A stretch of DNA of 64,000 bases from an uncultured Oligoflexales bacterium. GTDB lineage: Bacteria; Bdellovibrionota_B; Oligoflexia; Oligoflexales; JAPPIL01. Position 1 is the first letter of the stretch. Each line of letters opens with the position of its first letter. Made by a program: the position numbers and the translations under genes. Positions 57,435-64,000 of the stretch are shown here, in pieces. The DNA lies in assembly GCA_958296095.1 (NCBI GenBank), contig OY282434.1, positions 2,386,001-2,450,000 of the forward strand, in the 5' to 3' direction. The notes under the pieces are model-generated. The model was given only the letters and a program-made list of their open reading frames with translations, was not told the DNA's origin and made no database searches.

Positions 57435-57975
57435 TGTTTTAATTTTACTATATCTTTGCAGTTGTCAATATCTAGGGGTTGAGGCTCAGAAGGACTCAGC
57501 GACATTGACCCGTGTTGCTCCGACAAAATACGAACAGCATATTGACGCGATCAACACTTGTCTAAAAAGCGGTGGCGGGCAGGAGTTGTCTGACGAGCAA
57601 AAACAAGCGATGGTGCAACAGTGGCAAGAAGAAGACAAGCAACAGGTTGAAACTATTGATGCCGCTAACTATGGCAGGATCTGTGCCGACTACGCTAGGG
57701 GCACGATCGAAAGCGAACAGGTGCGCCGTTGCCGTTACAAGCTCGATATCTATCCGCTAGCGTTGATAAAAAACTGCGTGCAGGCAGCTCGTGATCATGT
57801 CCGCCTGCTTGAAGAGCAAGTTAGATCTGCGTGTCAAGCCGCAAAAGATGCAGGAGACAGTATTACCCCAGAACAAGAACAAACACGGCAACTTGCCAGG
57901 CTATGTTTGTTTCAAAAACTCAAGCAACATGACTGCTCGCAAGCGGCGCAATTACTTGCACAATGTGGAGGCTGA
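57424..57975 (+). CDS. Small Cys-rich lipoprotein
   Basis: The frame opens at 57388; ATG 57424 with AAAGGAGCAG upstream overlaps the previous gene by 11 bases and starts a lipoprotein signal (MRSSVLILLYLCSC). It gives 183 residues. The mature part is helical and Cys-spaced (INTCLKSGG, RICADYARG, RRCRYKLDIY, KNCVQAARDH), like a four-helix or CHCH-like disulfide fold, though no family is recognised. Tight coupling to both neighbours. Confidence 0.68.
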   Translation: MRSSVLILLYLCSCQYLGVEAQKDSATLTRVAPTKYEQHIDAINTCLKSGGGQELSDEQKQAMVQQWQEEDKQQVETIDAANYGRICADYARGTIESEQVRRCRYKLDIYPLALIKNCVQAARDHVRLLEEQVRSACQAAKDAGDSITPEQEQTRQLARLCLFQKLKQHDCSQAAQLLAQCGG

Positions 57976-57977
57976 GG

Positions 57978-60095
57978 GTGGGTCGTGATCACCTCATATT
58001 GTTGCTTTTGCTCGCGGCCTGCGCGGCACCTGTCGCGCGCCGAGACGAACGTCGGGTGCCGCGGGGCTGGACGCTTGATACCAGCGAGCAGGATATAAGA
58101 GCGGTCAACGTCAGGGAGCAAAAAGCTTTTGGCGAGGGCAAGGTTATTCGTGCGGATGATTTTAGCGCCGAGAGTCTTACCACTGAGGCAACCTTGAGTT
58201 CAGCTGATGGCAAAAAGCAAATTGAACATCTCAGCCAAGAATTCAACAAGTTGCTCTGTATCAATCAAGCCCTAAAAGAGGCTATCGAGGTATTAGAGGA
58301 TCAGCGTTGTTTCGCGACTTTAAAAGCGGTTGAAGAGTTGGAGGTGCATGTATCCACTTCCGTCAGCGCCATGCGTAAGGCAGACAAGTGGCCTGAGTTC
58401 AAGGTCGAGTTGGGAGGAAGCGATGACGGGGAGTTTGCTTGGGCATCAGCACTTGATGGGGGAACGGTCGTTTTTAGGAAGATGTTTCCCGTAAAAAAGA
58501 AGGATGGAAAAGTTCATGACTACTACAATATGGAGGAAATATTACAGGGGATAAAGCTTGTCTTGAACAGCGAGGATCGCACTAACTATATCAACGATTA
58601 CGTTGAGTTCAAGGAGAGCTTTGGCGGAACTTTTTGCGCTGAACGTAGGTGGGGGTCGGTCTTTGGCTGCAAAAAAGGCAAGACGCTAACAATGAAGAAA
58701 AATTTCAGCGTTGAAACCAATAGACTGCATATTGATCGTGTGGAGATATACATGTACTTTGCTGATGATGATCGCCCCTATAAAGTTTTTGCTTCACATT
58801 CTTCGCGGCGCGAGCCTCTGGTAATTTTAGACAATATTGTGCGCAGCTATAGTGTGGCTGGCTTTAAGAACAACCCGCATTGGTTGTTGCACTACTACTC
58901 GGCTGCATGCGATATGTGGCAAAAAGATCATGACGGCTCTGAGTTTGGTCAGTATATTTGGAATAAATATATCAAGCAAAAAAACAATAGCTCAATTAAC
59001 ATCTATGCATCCCCCTTACGCTGTGCAGGCGTTGGCGCAGTGCCAGCTGAGGTTGCGCCAGAGATACCTGAGATAAATACCTCTGACAAATCACTTGACC
59101 TTGATGATATTAATCAGTGGCTCAACGACAACAAAGACCGCTTTAAACCCCATGTTAATAGCAGCAAGGCTGCATGTCAGCCACGCACTGCCGCAGTGAT
59201 AATGACAGAAGCAATTGAGCAGAAAAAATGCGGCAAAGAACCACAGCCACCGTTGGCAGTACCTGAGGATCTAGATAGTTGGTCAGCGACGCGGCTTAGC
59301 AGGGGAGCGACGTATCTTGAGGGGAAAAACAATGATTACAAGATCAGCAACGAGGGGCTGGTCACCGATATTAACAACATAACTGGCAGCGGTTGTTTTT
59401 ATGAAAAAAAACTATTAGGTGGGATTAAGGTTAAGATTAGCGGACAGATGTTGGTCAATGTTGGCGGTAAACTGATGACACGCCGCCAAGCTAACGAGTG
59501 CATCTTCAAGTCTACTACAGATGGTCTGGCGGTAGAAGACGGCAACTATGTCTATATCAATTTAGGTTTCAATACGCAGTCATACCCGATTATCACCCAC
59601 AACAGTGGTGTGCAAGAGGACGGTAGATTTGCAATTGACGCAGGTCTTATCCTTGATACTTACACCAAAAACTTTAACCTGCAAGACATTCGCTTTGTGC
59701 ACCTTGAAAAGACGGCCCACGAGATGTTTTTTACCCATGAAGATCTGGATTCTGCCACGCACGACAGGATTTGGAGTCCTCCCTGGGGAGGACGGGTCGA
59801 TCCTACGGTAACGACGGCATCGGTGTTGGTTGAACAGGGAATTGTCGCCCTCAGTAGTATTGAGTTAATCTTCGACGGTGACGTTATTTACCAACGTGGT
59901 AGTCCGCCACCGCCGCGCGCAGAAGGCGAAGAGGCGGGAGAGATAGATTGTAATGAAGATAAGGCTGAGGTTCTAGACGCGTTATTTGTGTTGACTAGCA
60001 GTAGCAATGTTTGGATGGATTACAATGTCCACGGTAACGATGCCTGGGATAAGTACCGAGATGAAAAAGATCATCACTGTGTGGAAGAAGAATGA
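57978..60095 (+). CDS. Large lipoprotein with beta domains
   Basis: GTG 57978 is preferred: GGAGG lies 6 bases upstream, it follows the previous stop, and it gives MGRDHLILLLLLAACAAP with lipobox LAAC (ATG 57963 is possible, overlapping the previous gene). About 705 residues. A beta segment HIDRVEIYMYFADDDRPYKV resembles the 55026 protein; two more beta segments (FNLQDIRFVHLEKTAHEMFF, ALSSIELIFDGDVIYQRG) lie towards the end. Several Cys residues. The last codons overlap the next start (ATGA). No enzyme motif seen. Confidence 0.7.
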   Translation: MGRDHLILLLLLAACAAPVARRDERRVPRGWTLDTSEQDIRAVNVREQKAFGEGKVIRADDFSAESLTTEATLSSADGKKQIEHLSQEFNKLLCINQALKEAIEVLEDQRCFATLKAVEELEVHVSTSVSAMRKADKWPEFKVELGGSDDGEFAWASALDGGTVVFRKMFPVKKKDGKVHDYYNMEEILQGIKLVLNSEDRTNYINDYVEFKESFGGTFCAERRWGSVFGCKKGKTLTMKKNFSVETNRLHIDRVEIYMYFADDDRPYKVFASHSSRREPLVILDNIVRSYSVAGFKNNPHWLLHYYSAACDMWQKDHDGSEFGQYIWNKYIKQKNNSSINIYASPLRCAGVGAVPAEVAPEIPEINTSDKSLDLDDINQWLNDNKDRFKPHVNSSKAACQPRTAAVIMTEAIEQKKCGKEPQPPLAVPEDLDSWSATRLSRGATYLEGKNNDYKISNEGLVTDINNITGSGCFYEKKLLGGIKVKISGQMLVNVGGKLMTRRQANECIFKSTTDGLAVEDGNYVYINLGFNTQSYPIITHNSGVQEDGRFAIDAGLILDTYTKNFNLQDIRFVHLEKTAHEMFFTHEDLDSATHDRIWSPPWGGRVDPTVTTASVLVEQGIVALSSIELIFDGDVIYQRGSPPPPRAEGEEAGEIDCNEDKAEVLDALFVLTSSSNVWMDYNVHGNDAWDKYRDEKDHHCVEEE

Positions 60096-61369
60096 AATAT
60101 TTACTAGCATTACTGTTAGGGCTAAGTGGCTGCAAGTGGCACAGCACTGAGACCACGGTTGCCCAAACAAAGAATACTGGCACTGGTGCGCCTGAGCAAG
60201 ATATTGCCGCGGCGGTTAGTGAGCTTTCCGGTGAGTATGTATGTCCAGAAAAGATAGATGCTAATAATATGACAATTGATTTTCTCGGTGCTGGGGTGCA
60301 GACAAACGAGGTTGGGCACTTTGTGCGCCTGTATTACAGTGCTTCCCTGTGTCGTGATTACCTTGAGATAATGCGTTGTAACGCGGCGCAACGCACTGAG
60401 CTTACCTGTCGTGATGGCAAAGAATTAGCCTTCACAGAGTCTACGGCTACGGTACAACGAGCACTCAACAACCAGTTTGGCACAACTGTTAACGACGAGG
60501 GGTTACGGGATTGCTGGACAAGTATTGCCGCAAACACAAACTATGGATGTGTGGTGCTGGGTGGGGTGCGGGACAGCAGTGATATGCAAGGGCGGATCTA
60601 TGCAGCAGAGCATTTTGTCGATGCCGCGGCACCCGCGGGACAGAAATTTTTCTACCTAGCACGTCCTTGTGTTAATGATGGTCGTGCCAATGAATTAACC
60701 TCCGGTAACAAAAACTGCTCTCCCAAGTTGTATGTTTCTAATGTTGTTGAAGATCTTGAGTTTTATAGCATCGAAGCAGATATTATGGCGGCACGACAAA
60801 AGGTTGCCGATATCGCGGCGCGGCTAAACTACATGACAGAGGCGGCGTATAGGATAACCTTGGAGTTCAGCCAAGCTTTAGAAAAATATCAAACAGCTGA
60901 TATAAAGCGTCAGCGCAGCAAAGACTTACGCCAAGGTGTGGCCATGATCGCGGGGCTGACAGTCGGCGCGGCAGGGGCAATTTATACCGTCGGGGCGGGT
61001 TCGATTGGCTCTGGACTTGACGCGGGACAGGCACTCGGTTCTGCTTTCGCTGATATTATTGCCTCAGCCGACGATTATCCGAAAACTTGTAGTGAATGCT
61101 TGCAGTTAAGGAGCAAATTGATCGCGATAGTTGGTGATATAGATGGTGCTGATTTGAGTGCCGATGTCATGGACACGTCGCAAGAATTTTTTGACGCAGC
61201 CAACCCCCTAGGTGGTGGCTCGCTCAAGCGTGGATCGGGGGTTATCTATCAGCAAGCTTTAGATGCATACGAAGAAGCACTGACCCACCTGCATGCACTA
61301 CAGCAAGCAAAGGGCGATTATGTACACGAGGGCAAAACACTTGCTGGCAGCAAAGGAGGACCGCCATGA
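60092..61369 (+). CDS. RPC-family lipoprotein 2 with Gly-rich hairpin
   Basis: 425 residues, lipoprotein signal (MKYLLALLLGLSGC). N-terminal domain: YLEIMRCNAAQR, NYGCVVLGGVRD, then KFFYLARPCVND, aligned by eye with the 61366 protein. A helical stretch (IMAARQKVADIAARLNYMTE) is followed by a Gly/Ala-rich hydrophobic hairpin (IAGLTVGAAGAIYTVGAGSI), of a length able to span a membrane twice, and a C-terminal helical region with CSECL. Such hairpins occur in alpha-type pore formers and Gly-zipper proteins, so a membrane-inserting role is possible but unproven. Overlaps both neighbours by 4 bases. Confidence 0.72.
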   Translation: MKYLLALLLGLSGCKWHSTETTVAQTKNTGTGAPEQDIAAAVSELSGEYVCPEKIDANNMTIDFLGAGVQTNEVGHFVRLYYSASLCRDYLEIMRCNAAQRTELTCRDGKELAFTESTATVQRALNNQFGTTVNDEGLRDCWTSIAANTNYGCVVLGGVRDSSDMQGRIYAAEHFVDAAAPAGQKFFYLARPCVNDGRANELTSGNKNCSPKLYVSNVVEDLEFYSIEADIMAARQKVADIAARLNYMTEAAYRITLEFSQALEKYQTADIKRQRSKDLRQGVAMIAGLTVGAAGAIYTVGAGSIGSGLDAGQALGSAFADIIASADDYPKTCSECLQLRSKLIAIVGDIDGADLSADVMDTSQEFFDAANPLGGGSLKRGSGVIYQQALDAYEEALTHLHALQQAKGDYVHEGKTLAGSKGGPP

Positions 61370-62463
61370 TGCGCAACGGGTTACTTGCCATCGCGGTTGT
61401 GCTAAGCTGCCGCAGCCAAGAATTGCCTGTAGCAGTGCAGAAAACCGCGGACTTGCATGTGCCTGAGTTGCATGACCCGTATCAACTGCCGAATATCTTG
61501 GGTGCAGAGGGTGCTTATGTGGAAACAGAAAATGCTGGCACTAAGAGCGAAGTGCCGAAGGTGGATATAAATTTGCGTGATGGGAAAACTAACTACTACG
61601 AAATTCAGCGCTGCCCTGAGGGTGCGAAGTTAGAAACTGCCAGTGGTATTGACCCTCTTACCCACAGCTATGCTCAGGGCATGCAAGCCTTGAAAGAAAA
61701 GGATTATCTTTATGTATGGGGCATGGCGACCGCGGGGGCTTGCACGTTGCTGGCTGGCAAACATATGTCCGCTCCATTCATCGATAAGTTTAATACAGAA
61801 AAAATTGGCGGCACGGATGGGTTTAATTTTTTCTATCTGGTCCGCCCCTGCTTGTTTGCTGGCAGCTCGATCTATCGCGGCAAAATAACCTGCAGCTACG
61901 CTTTTGCGCGCACTAATACCATAGAAGGTTATATCAATAATGTTGCCCAAGCAAACCTCGCCCTTACTGCGGAGCTCGCCTCACAACGCACTCGCTTAGA
62001 GCATCGTATGATGCAGATGGCTGCGGTTATCAGGCAGAAGGCCCATTATCTCAAGCAGTGTGAGTTCCAAGCGGGGCAGAAGAATGCCATGCAGAGACGC
62101 TTAGCGGGAATCGCTAAAGTGGCGCTGACGGCTACCGCCGCGGTGGTGGGCACAGTTGCCTCTGGTGGCACGGCGGGGTTTTTAGCGGGCACAGCCGCGG
62201 CACAACTAGGTGATAAACTTTTTTCTGGCATTAGCAATGCTACCTTGGACTGTCCCACGGGCGCGTATGACAAAAAGAATGAGGAAATTCTTGCCGATGT
62301 GGAGAAAACGATAGCCAAGATCAGGGAAATTCGCAGTAGCTTGGGCGAACTCGATCTTGATGGTAAAGACCCGCCGCCCGCAGAGGAAGCCATCTCAGAC
62401 CTAGTAGGCGAGGAGTGTGGTCAGGTGGGCTTGGGAGAAAATTGTACCGGTGCAGACACGTAG
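61366..62463 (+). CDS. RPC-family lipoprotein 3 with Gly-rich hairpin
   Basis: 365 residues, lipoprotein-type signal (MMRNGLLAIAVVLSC). It has the same order as the 60092 protein: YYEIQRCPEGAK, a GACTLLAG Cys, NFFYLVRPCLFAG, a helical stretch (ALTAELASQRTRLEHRMMQM) and a Gly/Ala-rich hairpin (VVGTVASGGTAGFLAGTAAA). Clear paralogue of 60092. The ATG overlaps the upstream stop by 4 bases. It ends the plus-strand lipoprotein operon, 69 bases before rpsU. Confidence 0.72.
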   Translation: MMRNGLLAIAVVLSCRSQELPVAVQKTADLHVPELHDPYQLPNILGAEGAYVETENAGTKSEVPKVDINLRDGKTNYYEIQRCPEGAKLETASGIDPLTHSYAQGMQALKEKDYLYVWGMATAGACTLLAGKHMSAPFIDKFNTEKIGGTDGFNFFYLVRPCLFAGSSIYRGKITCSYAFARTNTIEGYINNVAQANLALTAELASQRTRLEHRMMQMAAVIRQKAHYLKQCEFQAGQKNAMQRRLAGIAKVALTATAAVVGTVASGGTAGFLAGTAAAQLGDKLFSGISNATLDCPTGAYDKKNEEILADVEKTIAKIREIRSSLGELDLDGKDPPPAEEAISDLVGEECGQVGLGENCTGADT

Positions 62464-62532
62464 GGATGCCTAAGTATTCCGTCTTGCCTGCCGATGGGTA
62501 GGTATATCGTTAGCTCACGGATGGAGGTAGGG

Positions 62533-62730
62533 ATGCCCGGAGTCAGGGTGCGGCAGGGAGAAACGGTGGAACAGGTGTGGCGCTACTTCAGGAAACAGAC
62601 AGAGGCGGCAGGTATCTTGAACGAGATCAAGAGGCGCCAGGCCTACGACAAGCCTTCGGTACGATTGAAGAAAAAGCGGGTCGCGGCACAGAAGCGAGCC
62701 CAGCGGCAATTACATCGCAAGTTTGGCTAG
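62533..62730 (+). CDS. rpsU: 30S ribosomal protein S21
   Basis: 65 residues from ATG 62533, with GGAGG 5 bases upstream; an earlier in-frame ATG at 62494 would add 13 residues not found in bS21. MPGVRVRQGETVEQVWRYFR, AGILNEIKRRQAYDKPSVRL and the basic tail are diagnostic. bS21 helps 30S subunits pair with the mRNA leader. Followed by a strong terminator. Confidence 0.95.
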   Translation: MPGVRVRQGETVEQVWRYFRKQTEAAGILNEIKRRQAYDKPSVRLKKKRVAAQKRAQRQLHRKFG

Positions 62731-62731
62731 T

Positions 62732-62768
62732 AAAAAAGCCGCCGGTCGCAACAACCAGCGGCTTTTTT
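62732..62768 (+). terminator. Rho-independent terminator after rpsU
   Basis: AAAAAAGCCGC (62732-62742) pairs perfectly with GCGGCTTTTTT (62758-62768). The A-run and T-run on either side make it usable in both directions, suiting the convergent lipoprotein gene ending at 62794. Confidence 0.88.
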
Positions 62769-62793
62769 GTTGTGAGTAACAAGCTAGCTAGCT

Positions 62794-63552
62794 CTACTTT
62801 TTTTCAGTGCTTCCTTGCTTGTTATCAGTGGTTTGCCCGCCGCTATTATCAGCGGTTTGTTGCTCGCTGCCTGGCTTGCCGCCGTCACCTTGTTGGCCAC
62901 CTTGGCTTTGCGTGCCATCACCAGTGCCTTCTTGCTTGTTACCAGTGGTTTGCGTGTTGCCGTCACCTTGGCTTTGCGTGCCATCACCAGTGCCTTCTGG
63001 CTCGTTATCAGTGGGTTGCTTGCCGTCGTCACTTTGGCCAGTCTTGCCTTCTGGCTCAGTGCCTTCTTCAGCGTTTTTCTTGCTGCCATCAGTGGCCTCA
63101 GCCGCGTCATCGCTTTTCTTGAACCTGCGGACCAGCTTGCCGATCGTGCTGTCGTAGGCGACGAAGAAGATGCCGTTTTTATCGCCGACGTTGCTCTCCA
63201 ACTCTTTGAGCTTCTCGATCTTACTTTCAGCCCTCTTGATCTTCGAGTCATTATCACCATCAGCCTTCGCAAGATTAGCCACCCTCTCCTTCAGCTCATC
63301 GATCTGCTTGGTCAACTTAGCCTTGAACTTGTCAGCACTCATGAGTTGCTTCTGACACATACGACTTGCACCAGGCACGATCGTGCAGGCAGCGAGCACC
63401 GCGACCGCACCACCAACGATGTAGTATGTCAATTCATGCCCCTGTTCTTCCTCCGAACCAGGCGCAGACTCGACCGACACATCAGCATGTGGAGCAGTGC
63501 CACAAGCGCTGACCAGCACCATCGCCAACAGTAAAGAAATCACCTTTTTCAT
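62794..63552 (-). CDS. Lipoprotein with coiled coil and Gly/Gln/Thr tail
   Basis: 252 residues, lipoprotein signal (MKKVISLLLAMVLVSAC). A hydrophobic segment (about 41-62, LTYYIVGGAVAVLAACTIVP) could be a second membrane pass, then a charged coiled coil (DKFKAKLTKQIDELKERVAN, KIKRAESKIEKLKELESNVG). The last 100 residues are low complexity, with EGTGDGTQSQG appearing twice and many E, Q, T, G. Probably a surface-exposed or periplasm-spanning spacer. No family recognised. Confidence 0.72.
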   Translation of the reverse strand: MKKVISLLLAMVLVSACGTAPHADVSVESAPGSEEEQGHELTYYIVGGAVAVLAACTIVPGASRMCQKQLMSADKFKAKLTKQIDELKERVANLAKADGDNDSKIKRAESKIEKLKELESNVGDKNGIFFVAYDSTIGKLVRRFKKSDDAAEATDGSKKNAEEGTEPEGKTGQSDDGKQPTDNEPEGTGDGTQSQGDGNTQTTGNKQEGTGDGTQSQGGQQGDGGKPGSEQQTADNSGGQTTDNKQGSTEKK

Positions 63553-64000
63553 AACTAATACCCTTCCTTTTCTATATAAAAATTAAACAACCGCCACAAT
63601 ATAACCAACTAATCAATAAAACGCAACCGCTTTCTCAACAACTATGAAATCTTCTAATGATTTCAACGAGAAAACCTCGCGTGGCTTGCAGGTGGAGACG
63701 TGCCGCAGTAGCCCACCAACGTGGCTGCGAACGGCAGAATAGCTAACCTTCCCATGACATACTCCATCTAGCAGATTACCGAAAAGACCTGAGCAAGCAG
63801 CAACTCCGCGTTACCCAGCAATGCCTCCCCCTCACAACGCCACACAGCTGCGACGGCCAAGGGCGCGGCTCTTCTACATCTAGACGGATAGGGTGTGCAA
63901 GGCCAAATTAGTTTTTTTTGCCGCAGTTTGCATTTTTATTTGGCCGCACGTATACAGCGGGTCGGAGGTCGGGCCTTTCCTGCTGTTAGTTTTTGTTGAG
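63553..64000. other. Intergenic region at the window end
   Basis: 448 bases with no coding frame, tRNA or repeat module that I recognise. It is AT-rich next to the lipoprotein start and GC-rich after about 63680. The window may stop short of the next gene. Confidence 0.5.

Noticed and set aside
62784-63272. 162-codon Lys/Ser-rich frame
   Set aside because: It is a shifted frame of the low-complexity lipoprotein gene, without an export signal or ribosome site.

Overview
The window is a gene-dense bacterial chromosome segment whose best-recognised genes are smc, lipB, yciO, an lptF-type permease, a penicillin-binding transpeptidase, ftsK, atpA-atpG-atpD-atpC and rpsU. The envelope is Gram-negative: LptF, many lipoprotein signal peptides, Tat-type signals and c-type haem proteins. 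GYF_2 (DUF4339) domain proteins, a PilZ domain and clusters of DUF1501-like secreted proteins with haem lipoproteins suggest a Bdellovibrionota/Oligoflexia-like or other deltaproteobacterial lineage. This placement is an inference and there is no rRNA to confirm it. I saw no tRNA, rRNA or CRISPR array.

Layout. 1-620 repeat block; 622-3081 small envelope and signalling proteins; 3094-7960 smc and an upstream beta-propeller lipoprotein; 8104-8814 Sfp-type phosphopantetheinyl transferase; 9017-10062 a broken Rpn-family nuclease gene; 10719-13935 first haem protein/lipoprotein/DUF1501-like cluster, 5'-truncated; 14070-17069 an ankyrin-Clp ATPase chimera; 17836-20690 a small ankyrin-like protein, a SDH_sah serine protease and a gene remnant; 21941-24477 a GYF protein, a small Cys protein, lipB and yciO; 24749-32320 two tandem paralogues of about 1,200 residues and unknown function; 32410-36734 lptF, PBP and ftsK; 36724-38373 an AT-rich, N-terminally truncated UvrD helicase; 39466-46383 a lipoprotein gene and a second haem/DUF1501-like cluster; 46931-49047 a TraB/GumN protein and a lipoprotein; 49575-53791 the ATP synthase genes; 54010-62463 a divergent locus of seven Cys-rich exported proteins; 62533-63552 rpsU and a low-complexity lipoprotein.

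The most striking non-coding feature is a family of modular repeats in nine blocks, in both orientations, nearly always at the 3' ends of genes. One module (A) is 132-137 bp, has about 10-bp terminal inverted repeats (CCTACCGAGA / TCTCGGTAGG) and occurs in ten complete copies, which fits a MITE or large REP-like element. Other modules are a 21-bp unit (B, CTCCGTTGTCTTGGCACATGT), a module carrying AGCGAGCTAGGAAGCGAGCG (C) and a roughly 33-bp unit containing GAACGCAATAGCGAGAGGTC (D). Module sequence breaks the Rpn gene, abuts the truncated cytochrome gene, supplies the last codons of atpC and the phosphopantetheinyl transferase gene, and a relic lies at the ftsK/UvrD junction. The repeats therefore look like deletion and rearrangement endpoints.

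The best candidates for undescribed biology are the Cys-rich lipoprotein locus at 54010-62463, where three proteins share a domain ending in FF(YL.)RPC and two carry Gly-rich hydrophobic hairpins; the ankyrin-Clp ATPase with an apparent signal peptide and a ClpP-type IGF loop; and the tandem 1,200-residue membrane proteins.
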